Translations under genes and position numbers: made by a program
Notes under the pieces: generated by a model
Seen by the model: only the letters and a program-made list of their open reading frames with translations
Databases searched by the model: none
Told to the model about the DNA's origin: nothing
Source of the DNA: an uncultured Lachnospiraceae bacterium
GTDB taxonomy: Bacteria > Bacillota > Clostridia > Lachnospirales > Lachnospiraceae
NCBI GenBank assembly: GCA_900550475.1
Contig: URSA01000023.1
Span: forward strand, 1 to 28,104
Direction: 5' to 3'
DNA: 28,104 nt
Shown: one piece after another, positions 1 through 7,257 of the stretch
How the letters are laid out: each line of letters opens with the position of its first letter
Numbering within the stretch: the first letter of the stretch is position 1

Positions 1-54
1 CTGGCGGTCTATCTCTTGTTTTCGGTTGCTTGCTTCCTTACCGTACATGAGCAT
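1..54 (-). other. Possible 5' end of a serine-recombinase-like ORF leaving the window
   Basis: Reading leftwards from an ATG at 54 (or 46-48) the frame stays open to the window edge and gives MLMYGKEASNRKQEIDRQ. The part ASNRKQEIDRQ resembles the N-terminal resolvase motif with catalytic Ser (typically RVSTKEQNxDRQ). It overlaps the end of the GH5 gene in another frame. Only 18 codons are visible, no ribosome binding site is obvious, and an open frame this short is common by chance, so this is a hint only. Confidence 0.15.
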
Positions 55-2026
55 TGTCGGCGGGATTGAAGGTATTTCCCACACTGTAAGTACCTGCACC
101 GCCGTTCCACATGATCCATGCAACCGGTGTGCCTTCCTCGTAAGTCTCAATGCCTTCCCACATCTCAGGTGCCTCTTCGTATGCCGCCTGCATCTGAGCC
201 TGCACGGTCTCAACATAGTTTTCCGCCTTGCTTTCTTCTGCATAACATCTGCCTGTGTATAGATCGGTAATGTCGCTGTTCACCATGGTAAGCTCGTCTT
301 TTTTGTAAAAATCATTGCAGGACCAGAGAACGGGAACATAGTTGTAAACATCACAGTTGCCCAAAAGATTGGTCGTATATTCCACCGTGTTGTTTTTCAG
401 AATGCCTGCTCCGCCATCTACCATCAGGGCAGCATATTCCCCGATAATTACGCCATAACCGGCATCGGTAAGCTTTGTCAGCTTCGCAAAGTCCGCATTC
501 ATGTCTTCATAGTCTTTTTTGATGCCCCAGTCAGCCTGCTTTTCACCCATACAGTAAGTGCTGGGGGAATAGTAATGCACAGATACCAGCATTTTGCCGG
601 GCAAAGTATCCGTGGGCATCACAAATCTGCTGTCCACTGTTTTGTCAAAATTGGTATCATAACCGGCAATCAGAAGAAATCTCTCCGCGTTCTTGCCGCC
701 GGAATTTCTCACAATGTCCACAAACTTCTGATTGACGGCGGTGTTCAGCTTGTAACACTCTTCAACCGTGAGACTGCCGGAATCAGCCCAGTCACCCGTA
801 TAATTGAATCTGTCGCCCAGTTCCTCGTTTGCGGATTCAAAAATAAGCAGTTCAGAATAATCCTTAAAGTAGTCCGCCACCTGCGTCCAGATATTCTCAT
901 AGATTTTCCATGCCCTGTCCACATCCTCCTGTTTGTTGGAGCCAAACATGGCATACCAGCCGCCGTCCCAGTGGTCGTTTACAATAACGAACATTTCCGC
1001 ATCAATGGCATACTGCACAACTTCCGCCACACGCTCCAGATAAGCAGGGTTGATCGTGAAATCTCCGGATTCATAGTCCATTGTGTTCGTCCATGCCACC
1101 GGAATACGCAATGTGTCAAAGCCCGCATTTTTCATTCCGAGAATCATTTCCTTCGTGGTGACAGGCTGTCCCCAGAAGGTTTCGTAGGTGGACACTTCCG
1201 CGGTGGTGCCAAAGGAGCCTTTTCCGTATGCTTCAAGCGTATTTCCCAGATTGATGCCGTTGCCCATGTATTTGGAAAGGGTCAGCGCATCCATGTTCTT
1301 GAAATCCAGATCGCTGAATTTGGCAGTATTCACATAGGTATTCCCTGTCTTAACAGTCTCGGAGGGTTCCGCCTTGGGTGCGTCACCTTCCCACTCCATA
1401 TCGGAAAGAGTGAATGTAACCGTAATTTTCTTTGCATCGGTAATGGTTGTAAAGTTTACAACATGCTCTGATGTCGCCGACACTTCCGCTACCTGGGAAC
1501 CGTCCCAGCCGTTGATGGGGTCGTTGGTATCAAAGATACCGGAGGACTTGATCGCAGACTTCTTTTCTGTCTGCGTGACAGTAAGTTCCTGACCGTCCAC
1601 ATTCACGGAATCAAAGAAAATATTGCAGGCTTTGATCGTAGACTGGGTTCCTTTTGCCACACCCATATCCAGAATATAAACCGCCGTAAGGTTTGTCAGG
1701 CTGTTCACACCTGCAGCAACCGCCTTGTCGGAAAGGTCTGTCGCACAGTCGAAGGATAAGGTATACTGCCCTTCTCCCGTCACCAGAATGGATTCTCCCG
1801 ATTCATTGTCATAGTAGCTGTGGTCTGCATCATTATAATATACATTCAATGCGATCTCCAAAGCCTTACTTTCGGGAGCGGGAGTTTCCGTTTCCCCACT
1901 TGTCTTTTCACCTGTTTCTACTGTCCCGGTGTCTCCGGTAGCCGCTGTATTGCCACAGGCAGTCAGCGCTAGAGACATTGCCAGAACGATCGCCGTTACG
2001 GCACTTTTCACTTTTTTCTTTACCAT
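38..2026 (-). CDS. GH5-family endoglucanase-like lipoprotein with N-terminal accessory domain
   Basis: Probable secreted, lipid-anchored beta-glucan hydrolase (GH5; the NLGNTLEA motif suggests the GH5_4 type), 662 aa. The start at 2026 is preferred over an in-frame ATG at 2065 because GGAAGG lies 8 nt before it and the signal peptide follows at once, with lipobox LTAC and lipid Cys near residue 24. A short Thr/Glu/Pro-rich linker leads to a beta-rich domain of unknown type (about 54-215), perhaps carbohydrate binding. The catalytic domain spans about 225-590, with RIPVAW, DHWDGG, the acid/base Glu in SANEELGD (about 401) and the nucleophile Glu in IIGEYA (about 530). After it, TPVAWIMWNGGAGTYSVGNT looks like the first strands of another accessory domain but stops after DNAHVR, so the C-terminus may be truncated. 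It has its own promoter and is not clearly part of the operon upstream. Exact substrate is inferred. Confidence 0.9.
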   Translation of the reverse strand: MVKKKVKSAVTAIVLAMSLALTACGNTAATGDTGTVETGEKTSGETETPAPESKALEIALNVYYNDADHSYYDNESGESILVTGEGQYTLSFDCATDLSDKAVAAGVNSLTNLTAVYILDMGVAKGTQSTIKACNIFFDSVNVDGQELTVTQTEKKSAIKSSGIFDTNDPINGWDGSQVAEVSATSEHVVNFTTITDAKKITVTFTLSDMEWEGDAPKAEPSETVKTGNTYVNTAKFSDLDFKNMDALTLSKYMGNGINLGNTLEAYGKGSFGTTAEVSTYETFWGQPVTTKEMILGMKNAGFDTLRIPVAWTNTMDYESGDFTINPAYLERVAEVVQYAIDAEMFVIVNDHWDGGWYAMFGSNKQEDVDRAWKIYENIWTQVADYFKDYSELLIFESANEELGDRFNYTGDWADSGSLTVEECYKLNTAVNQKFVDIVRNSGGKNAERFLLIAGYDTNFDKTVDSRFVMPTDTLPGKMLVSVHYYSPSTYCMGEKQADWGIKKDYEDMNADFAKLTKLTDAGYGVIIGEYAALMVDGGAGILKNNTVEYTTNLLGNCDVYNYVPVLWSCNDFYKKDELTMVNSDITDLYTGRCYAEESKAENYVETVQAQMQAAYEEAPEMWEGIETYEEGTPVAWIMWNGGAGTYSVGNTFNPADNAHVR

Positions 2027-2100
2027 AATTTTACCTTCCAATTCCATGAGTAATTTCCCACACATTCTCTGCGGGCCATAACCGTATCATCGGTCGTCTT

Positions 2101-2129
2101 ATGGTAAAAAATATACCACTCATTGTCAA
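2101..2129 (-). promoter_or_regulatory. Sigma-A promoter of the GH5 gene
   Basis: On the minus strand a perfect -35 TTGACA (2124-2129), a 17-bp spacer and -10 TACCAT (2101-2106) precede the GH5 start by about 70 nt. It sits just after the hairpin that ends the upstream cluster, so the GH5 gene can be transcribed independently. Confidence 0.65.
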
Positions 2130-2139
2130 TAAATGCAAC

Positions 2140-2177
2140 AACGCCATGGACATTCCCTTCGGATAATCCATGGCGTT
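2140..2177 (-). terminator. Hairpin downstream of the transporter/lipoprotein cluster
   Basis: Perfect 11-bp inverted repeat AACGCCATGGA / TCCATGGCGTT with a 16-nt loop, about 25 nt after the stop of the 2203-3120 gene. The minus strand continues GTTGCATTTATT, moderately T-rich without a clean T run. It probably works as a terminator or 3' barrier between the cluster and the GH5 gene. Confidence 0.55.
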
Positions 2178-2202
2178 ATGAACAATATAACCTCTTTTTA
2201 CA

Positions 2203-3120
2203 TCAATAGGGGAACTCCTCCAATGTCACCGATTGCAGCTTGTAGCCTTCACCCGTAATTTCATAGGTGAACACAAAGCACCAGCCTAAGCAGTATTCAC
2301 TGTACCCAGATTCGATCTGTGCCGCATAGCGCAGCGTGACGGAGCCGTCGTCCGCCTGCATGTAACGGACTGCCTGACTTTGCAGATTAGGCTGCTCTAT
2401 GTATCCGCGCCCATACTCCGTCACCTTGCCATTCTCGTCATAAATGCCCAATTCCTGTGCCAGCTCCGAAAAAGAGGTCTGCATCTGTACAGTCTCATCA
2501 ATGTCGTATGCCGGCATTGCCACATGGATCCGGTAATCGTCCTCGTAGCTCACCGTAAAAGGAAATTCCTCCAGAGATCCGCTCCGCCATGTTACATCTC
2601 CCAATTCCCGATAACCGCCCGCTCCGTCCGACAAGTATACCTCCTGCCGTATCTGCGCCGGGTATGCCTCCCCCTTCATCAGGACATCCGGCTCCCCGTC
2701 GCCGTTCAGATCCGCAACATATACCTGCGGATTCTCGCCGCCCCGGGGATAATAATCCCCGAAGGAATAGGGATATTCCTGCCCGTTCAGCAGAATCTTT
2801 CCGGGCTTTTGCTCATCCTCCACCCACATTTTCAGGAAATCTTCATTCTCCGGCAGCCGATACACGTAGGAAACAAATTCCTCGCCCTCGTTCCATTCCT
2901 CCGTGGTGGTTTCCATGGGAAGCTCGCCCGGAAGCGTCTGCAGCCTCCGCTCCGTGTAGTCCGGTGCGGTTTGATCCGGCTCCCCCGCTGTCACATTCGG
3001 CTCTGTCACCACCGTATCCGTCCCTGTCACCACCGCATCCGGCTCTGTCACCGCCTTACCGCATGCGCTCATTCCCACAACGCTGATGAGACCTATCAGA
3101 TACCATATTTTTCTCTTCAT
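2203..3120 (-). CDS. Lipoprotein with DxNGDG calcium-type motif, function unknown
   Basis: 305-aa predicted surface lipoprotein. The start at 3120 is chosen because GAGGGA lies 6 nt upstream and the signal peptide MKRKIWYLIG leads straight to lipobox MSAC. Residues about 20-60 are a Thr/Val/Pro/Glu linker encoded by a degenerate 21-bp repeat. The body contains ADLNGDGEPDV (around residue 135), a calcium-binding loop typical of FG-GAP/VCBS or dockerin-like repeats, present once. Nothing catalytic was recognised. It is the last gene of the 8245-2203 minus-strand cluster, separated from the previous gene by about 93 bp holding two hairpins. A role in binding or sensing at the surface with the ABC transporter is inferred from position only. 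Confidence 0.75.
   Translation of the reverse strand: MKRKIWYLIGLISVVGMSACGKAVTEPDAVVTGTDTVVTEPNVTAGEPDQTAPDYTERRLQTLPGELPMETTTEEWNEGEEFVSYVYRLPENEDFLKMWVEDEQKPGKILLNGQEYPYSFGDYYPRGGENPQVYVADLNGDGEPDVLMKGEAYPAQIRQEVYLSDGAGGYRELGDVTWRSGSLEEFPFTVSYEDDYRIHVAMPAYDIDETVQMQTSFSELAQELGIYDENGKVTEYGRGYIEQPNLQSQAVRYMQADDGSVTLRYAAQIESGYSEYCLGWCFVFTYEITGEGYKLQSVTLEEFPY
2988..3053 (-). repeat. Degenerate 21-bp coding repeat in lipoprotein linker
   Basis: On the plus strand CTGTCACCACCG-type units begin at 3003, 3024 and 3045 (period 21 bp, 7 codons), with a related half unit at 2988. On the coding strand this gives a VTEPxxVVTG-type linker behind the lipid anchor. Such linkers often vary in copy number between strains. 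Confidence 0.6.
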
Positions 3121-3156
3121 TTGTTCCCTCATTTCCGCGCATGTCTTTTGCGCATA

Positions 3157-3194
3157 ACGAGTTTGTGTCAAGTGCGCGCAGACACAAATCTCGT
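3157..3194 (-). other. Intergenic hairpin, 13 bp with one bulge
   Basis: On the minus strand ACGAG-A-TTTGTGTC pairs with GACACAAACTCGT around an 11-nt loop containing GCGCGC. There is no following T run, so it is more likely an mRNA processing or stability element between two genes of the cluster than a terminator. Confidence 0.5.
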
Positions 3195-3195
3195 G

Positions 3196-3218
3196 ATTGA
3201 AAAATTCTATTTTTCAAT
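3196..3218 (-). other. AT-rich hairpin over the stop codon of the 3214-3645 gene
   Basis: ATTGAAAAA and TTTTTCAAT form a 9-bp perfect stem with a 5-nt loop. The left arm includes the stop codon of the 3214-3645 gene. The T5 in the right arm could give weak termination. It lies directly before the 3157-3194 hairpin, so transcripts would carry two hairpins in tandem. Confidence 0.45.
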
Positions 3219-3645
3219 CTTTCCCCTCCTCCTCCACAACACGCATTCCGTCTGACAGCGTTACGTCATAGCATGCCACCACTTTTTCCTGCTCCGACAA
3301 TCCACCTGCGACTTTTATCTTCCCCTCCCCTGCTCCGGCAATTTCAACCGGCTTAAGTCTTACGATTTCGTAGCTGCCGTAAGGAACCTCCTCCGTCTGG
3401 ACAGTATAAATCATCCTATCCTTTACCGCTTCCTCGGGAATCAGCAGAAATCTCTCCTGTCTTACGACATCCGTCTGTACGCCGTTCACATCCGCAACTT
3501 CCCATATTTCCTCTATGTACGGCTCCGGCAAAATCGCCTCTACTTTGATCCGCGACAGGCTGTCAATTTTCTGATGCAGAAATGTTCCCAGAAGCATTGT
3601 TCCGAAAAACAGTATCATGCCTGCCCACAATAATTTCTTTCTCAT
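3214..3645 (-). CDS. Membrane-anchored protein resembling only the C-terminal part of an efflux adaptor
   Basis: 143-aa protein with one N-terminal membrane segment (about residues 3-21) and an external domain. An upstream in-frame GTG (3663) exists, but AGAGG is well placed for the ATG at 3645. The region RFLLIPEEAVKDRMIYTVQT, then LKPVEI and GGLSEQEKVVA ending in LSDGMRVV follows the order seen in the membrane-proximal part of HlyD/AcrA/MacA-type periplasmic adaptors (IPxxAV, RPVxVG, SGLxxGExVV, LxDGxxV). Those proteins are normally 350-450 aa with hairpin and lipoyl parts that are absent here. It lies 24 bp after the second permease gene and was probably co-transcribed. The adaptor relation is my pattern match, not a search result. 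It could be a scaffold or sensor subunit of the neighbouring ABC transporter. Confidence 0.7.
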   Translation of the reverse strand: MRKKLLWAGMILFFGTMLLGTFLHQKIDSLSRIKVEAILPEPYIEEIWEVADVNGVQTDVVRQERFLLIPEEAVKDRMIYTVQTEEVPYGSYEIVRLKPVEIAGAGEGKIKVAGGLSEQEKVVACYDVTLSDGMRVVEEEGKD

Positions 3646-3669
3646 GCTTTTGGCACCTCTCACCTGTTT

Positions 3670-4422
3670 TTATGGTTGCAGATAGCCCATTCCCTCAATC
3701 AGCTCCTCTTTGAAAAAGCCATACAGCAAAAGTAAGGGAATCGTACAAATAATACCCACCGCATAAATCAAATGTTTCTCTCCGTCCGCCAGACTTTCTA
3801 TCAAAACAGACAATGTTTTCCATTTCTCCTGCTTTACAAAATAGAGCGGTTGCTCCACCATGTTAAATCCTTCCGCAAACATGAAAACAAATACGGCAGC
3901 CATACATGCCCGCATTTGTGGCATGATAACCCACCCCAGAATCCGACAGACCGAACTTGTTTCCAGCCGGGCGGCTTCCCATCCCTCATACGGAACAGTT
4001 TCCATGTACTGGTACATCAGATAAATTGCAAAAGGTGAAAAAATCATGGGAAGTACCAATGCGCTGAAGGTGTCCAAAAGTTTCAGGTCGCGCAGACCGA
4101 TATAATTTGGCAGCAATGTGACCTGCAACGGCATCAGCATCAGCAGAAGCAGTAAAAACAAAAATGCTTTTTTATGCTTGAGCCTGCCTACTCTCATTCC
4201 AAACGCCGCCAGCAAAGCCACAGCCACAGATCCCACACCTATCGTGACCGCGACCCCCAGTGAAAGCCAGAATTTAGGATAAAACCAAAAATCTTCAATC
4301 AGAACTTTGTGAAAATCTCCCGGTGATGCCTGTCGCAGCATCATAAGAATCGGAAGCAAAACGCTGCATAGCAACATTATCTGAAATCCCCACAAGACAA
4401 CCCCTATTATTTTTTTCCGCAT
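3670..4422 (-). CDS. Carbohydrate ABC transporter permease (MalG/CUT1 type)
   Basis: 250-aa inner-membrane permease with about six hydrophobic segments. The cytoplasmic EAA loop, which docks the ATPase, is visible as EGWEAARLETSSVCRILGWV around residues 145-165. This places it in the binding-protein-dependent sugar permease family (LacG/MalG/UgpE side). It is somewhat short for that family (about 275 aa) and divergent. The start at 4422 has GGGAGG about 4 nt upstream and overlaps the preceding permease gene by 16 bp, so the two are translationally coupled. No ATPase gene lies nearby; a shared MsmX-type ATPase is the usual solution in Firmicutes (inference). Confidence 0.88.
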   Translation of the reverse strand: MRKKIIGVVLWGFQIMLLCSVLLPILMMLRQASPGDFHKVLIEDFWFYPKFWLSLGVAVTIGVGSVAVALLAAFGMRVGRLKHKKAFLFLLLLLMLMPLQVTLLPNYIGLRDLKLLDTFSALVLPMIFSPFAIYLMYQYMETVPYEGWEAARLETSSVCRILGWVIMPQMRACMAAVFVFMFAEGFNMVEQPLYFVKQEKWKTLSVLIESLADGEKHLIYAVGIICTIPLLLLYGFFKEELIEGMGYLQP

Positions 4423-5210
4423 ACAGCCTCCCGTTCCCCCAAAACTCTTTCCAAGAGAACCACAATTCCCGCCAACAGCACTGTCACGATGACAGAAGCG
4501 GCAGCCATGGACTGATACTTCAACTTCAAAAACTGATTATTCATATAGTATTGCAGGGTATAGCTGTAATCAGGCGGATAGTTTGCATTGTAATACAGAA
4601 AGCTTTCGCGGAACGTCCGAAAACAATACACAATTCCCAGCACAACCGTAAAAAGCAATGGTTTCCTGCAAAGCGGCAATATGATTTTTCTGCAAATCAC
4701 ATACATTCCCGCCCCGTCCATCCTTGCCGCTTCCTTTATCTGAGGGTCAACCGTGGAAAATGCCGCCGTGAGAATCACGACACCCATACCCACATACTTC
4801 CACAGAAACATGCCATACACAGGAAATGGATTGTCTATTTTCCCAAAAAGAATGCTGAAAGCCGCAACGACTCCGGCAGAAGGCAACAGCAGAGGGAGGA
4901 TACTCATCCTGTGCAACAGTTTTCCGGTTCTTCCCCTCTGCATGCAGAATACAGAAATTACAATTGACAGAATCACGAAAAGCGGCACGCAAATCAGAAT
5001 CATCAGCAACGTATTCCAACATGCCAGTTGAAAATAGGGATTTTCCAAAACTTCCCTGTAATTCCGCAATCCCACGAATCGCTTTTGGTATTGGCTTTTC
5101 ACTACGGAATAAAGAATAACCTTTCCGTAAGGTATCAGGTAAAACAGTAAGAGTCCCACCGCAGCAGGCAGCAGACAAAATTTAACTTTAGCAGCAAATT
5201 TATTCCCCAA
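4407..5210 (-). CDS. Carbohydrate ABC transporter permease (MalF/CUT1 type)
   Basis: 267-aa inner-membrane permease with about six membrane segments and the EAA motif EAARMDGAGMYVICRKIILP near residues 160-180. It is the partner of the permease at 3670-4422. The only reasonable start is TTG at 5210, inside the last codons of the upstream binding-protein gene (11-bp overlap), which implies translational coupling. The early segment LPAAVGLLLFYLIPYGKVIL followed by FVGLRNYREVLENPYF is typical of LacF/UgpA-like subunits. The substrate is not readable from sequence; an oligosaccharide is likely given the family and the GH5 gene next door. Confidence 0.88.
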   Translation of the reverse strand: MGNKFAAKVKFCLLPAAVGLLLFYLIPYGKVILYSVVKSQYQKRFVGLRNYREVLENPYFQLACWNTLLMILICVPLFVILSIVISVFCMQRGRTGKLLHRMSILPLLLPSAGVVAAFSILFGKIDNPFPVYGMFLWKYVGMGVVILTAAFSTVDPQIKEAARMDGAGMYVICRKIILPLCRKPLLFTVVLGIVYCFRTFRESFLYYNANYPPDYSYTLQYYMNNQFLKLKYQSMAAASVIVTVLLAGIVVLLERVLGEREAVCGKK

Positions 5211-7257
5211 AATACATACTCACTTTCCGATCCAGTTCTGTAACTACCGTCTCCCTGTTCAATTCAGTACCTTCGCAATACCGATAATAAATATCAAACA
5301 ATCCCTTCGGAAGTCCAAACACGATGTTTCCACGGGCGTACAGGTCAAACAATTCCCTTGAATAACCATCCTTGGGATAGATATTCTGATCCGCCGATAA
5401 GTGTCTTCTGTAATTTGCAATATATGTTTCTGACATATCTGTCACATATTTCAGGACGCCCTCGGGATCAGGAGCGTTAGGGTTGATAATCAATATGTCC
5501 GCAGACACCTGCACCGCGGGATTTTCCCCGGAAATGCCGGGCACAGGGCAAACATGAAAGCCATCAGCGCCCAAGTATTTTTCATAATCCCAGTTCGTAC
5601 CTCTTACCTCTTCAAGGTAAAACCTCTCTACATATGCCTTTCTCTGCTTTTCATAGAGTTCGGATACCGTAAGTGTTCCGTCATTCTCCACAGCCGGATA
5701 ATCCCATGCATACATGGCAACAGAGGATTTTCTGAATGGCGCAGACACTCCGTATTCACCCGTCATAAAATCCAACAGCGCTGCAAACTCCTCCGTGTCA
5801 AAAGAAAATTTCTCCTCTCCCTGTTCTTTCCAAATGTATTCTTTCAGCAAATTCTCCACAGGGTACAACAATCCATATTCCCCCGTTTTTCCCTCCTCAT
5901 AGAGCTTTTTCGCCGCTGCACAAAGCCCCTCCATGTCAGTAATTTCATCCACGCGGATTCCATACTGTTTCAAATTGTTTTCGTTGTAAACAAGTCCTCT
6001 CGCATTCAGATTGAGCGGGAGCATCCAGATGTCGCCCTCATGCGCCGCCGCTTCCCTGATAAACGGATAACATTGCTCCCAATATTTCTCAATGCATTCC
6101 TCAGGTATCGGGGCATATGCCATTGCGTCCCGGATTGCAGTTGTTTCCGCCATATTGGTATTCATAATCACAAAATCATAGTCACTGTCTCCTGCCAGTA
6201 CCTTGAGTGCAAGTTCATCCCACGGGATTACTTCCAGCTCTATGTTATAGCCCTCCCAGTCCGGTATATCCGATAGGACGGTAGTGTAGCCCTTCAACGG
6301 TTTGTTGTCCACCACAAAAGCAGCCGGGGGAAAGCTGTATATTTTTTCTTCTCCCGCATCCTGCACATATAACGTATCGCCCACGCTCTGCATACAGCTA
6401 TCCCCTGCATACAACTGCTGGGCTGAAAACCGGGCTGCCACCTTTGGATTTTGCGGGTCTATCCTTACATATTGATCCGCCAGCAGATGTCCGTAGATTG
6501 CCCCTTCCGCCTCTGCATACACCATATCCGATAATTCACCGGTAAAATTACCGGCATACTTTTCCGAGAGCGTGCCTGTTCCCGCGTCATACCTTTGGAA
6601 ACAATATTCTCCCTCATCGTCATACAGCTCTATCCAGCAGGTATCTTCACGCACATACGCGAACGTCACCACATTGTTCACAGGAATCGTTTCCAATTCA
6701 CCACTGCTTATATCAAATGTCCAAAGTTTCCTTCCCCACTCCGTTCTTCCCAGAATGAACAATACATGCTCACCTGCCACCATTTTTTCCACATCTGCAA
6801 TTTCTTTTATTTCCCCGCAGATCTTCTCTTCCCCTGTTTTTAAATTGACTGAAAGCAGGGTGCCTTTCAGCACCCTGCAGCAATATACCACATCATCCCT
6901 GATACACAAACCGGTCAACGCTGCCGCATTCTCCGGTTCTTCTCCGGCAAACTCCATGACCTTTTCTTTGGCATCATCCGCCGTAACCTGAAACTCCGCA
7001 ACTTTCTTTCCATCGGTTGTGTACTGATAAATGGACGAACTGCCTTTCAGCGTGCAGAACAAATACCCGCCGTCCGGAGATACACAGCTTTCCGATAATC
7101 CGGAGACAGAAATACTCCCGATATCAGCTTTCCGGGACTCTGTGCCTCCCTGATCCGTTTTTCCGCAGCCGGTCAACAGCAATGCACAGATCAATAAAAT
7201 ATACAATCTGGGTTTCTTGTCAATAAATCTCTCCGCTTTCTCCGGTCTGCATATCAT
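5200..7257 (-). CDS. Lipoprotein fusing a propeller-like region to an extracellular solute-binding domain
   Basis: 685-aa lipoprotein. The ATG at 7257 has GGGAG about 10 nt upstream, precedes a signal peptide with lipobox LLTGC (Cys near 31) and overlaps the upstream gene by 38 bp. Residues about 45-320 contain repeated short beta-strand units (GGYLFCTLKGSSSIYQYTTD, LWTFDISSGELE, DTLYVQDAGEEKIYSF) suggesting a beta-propeller. From about residue 325 the sequence becomes a family 1 solute-binding protein: IELEVIPWDEL, DYDFVIMNTN, DIWMLPLNLNARGLVYNENN and a C-terminal ADILIINPNAPDPEGVLKY. At 685 aa it is far longer than normal binding proteins (about 430 aa). It supplies the binding subunit for the two permeases downstream. 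The same two-part plan recurs at 19540-21813. The propeller call is from strand periodicity only. Confidence 0.85.
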   Translation of the reverse strand: MICRPEKAERFIDKKPRLYILLICALLLTGCGKTDQGGTESRKADIGSISVSGLSESCVSPDGGYLFCTLKGSSSIYQYTTDGKKVAEFQVTADDAKEKVMEFAGEEPENAAALTGLCIRDDVVYCCRVLKGTLLSVNLKTGEEKICGEIKEIADVEKMVAGEHVLFILGRTEWGRKLWTFDISSGELETIPVNNVVTFAYVREDTCWIELYDDEGEYCFQRYDAGTGTLSEKYAGNFTGELSDMVYAEAEGAIYGHLLADQYVRIDPQNPKVAARFSAQQLYAGDSCMQSVGDTLYVQDAGEEKIYSFPPAAFVVDNKPLKGYTTVLSDIPDWEGYNIELEVIPWDELALKVLAGDSDYDFVIMNTNMAETTAIRDAMAYAPIPEECIEKYWEQCYPFIREAAAHEGDIWMLPLNLNARGLVYNENNLKQYGIRVDEITDMEGLCAAAKKLYEEGKTGEYGLLYPVENLLKEYIWKEQGEEKFSFDTEEFAALLDFMTGEYGVSAPFRKSSVAMYAWDYPAVENDGTLTVSELYEKQRKAYVERFYLEEVRGTNWDYEKYLGADGFHVCPVPGISGENPAVQVSADILIINPNAPDPEGVLKYVTDMSETYIANYRRHLSADQNIYPKDGYSRELFDLYARGNIVFGLPKGLFDIYYRYCEGTELNRETVVTELDRKVSMYFGE

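Noticed and set aside
745..954. Minus-strand short frame inside the GH5 gene, and similar short frames in other genes
   Set aside because: They overlap strongly supported genes in other frames and lack start signals.
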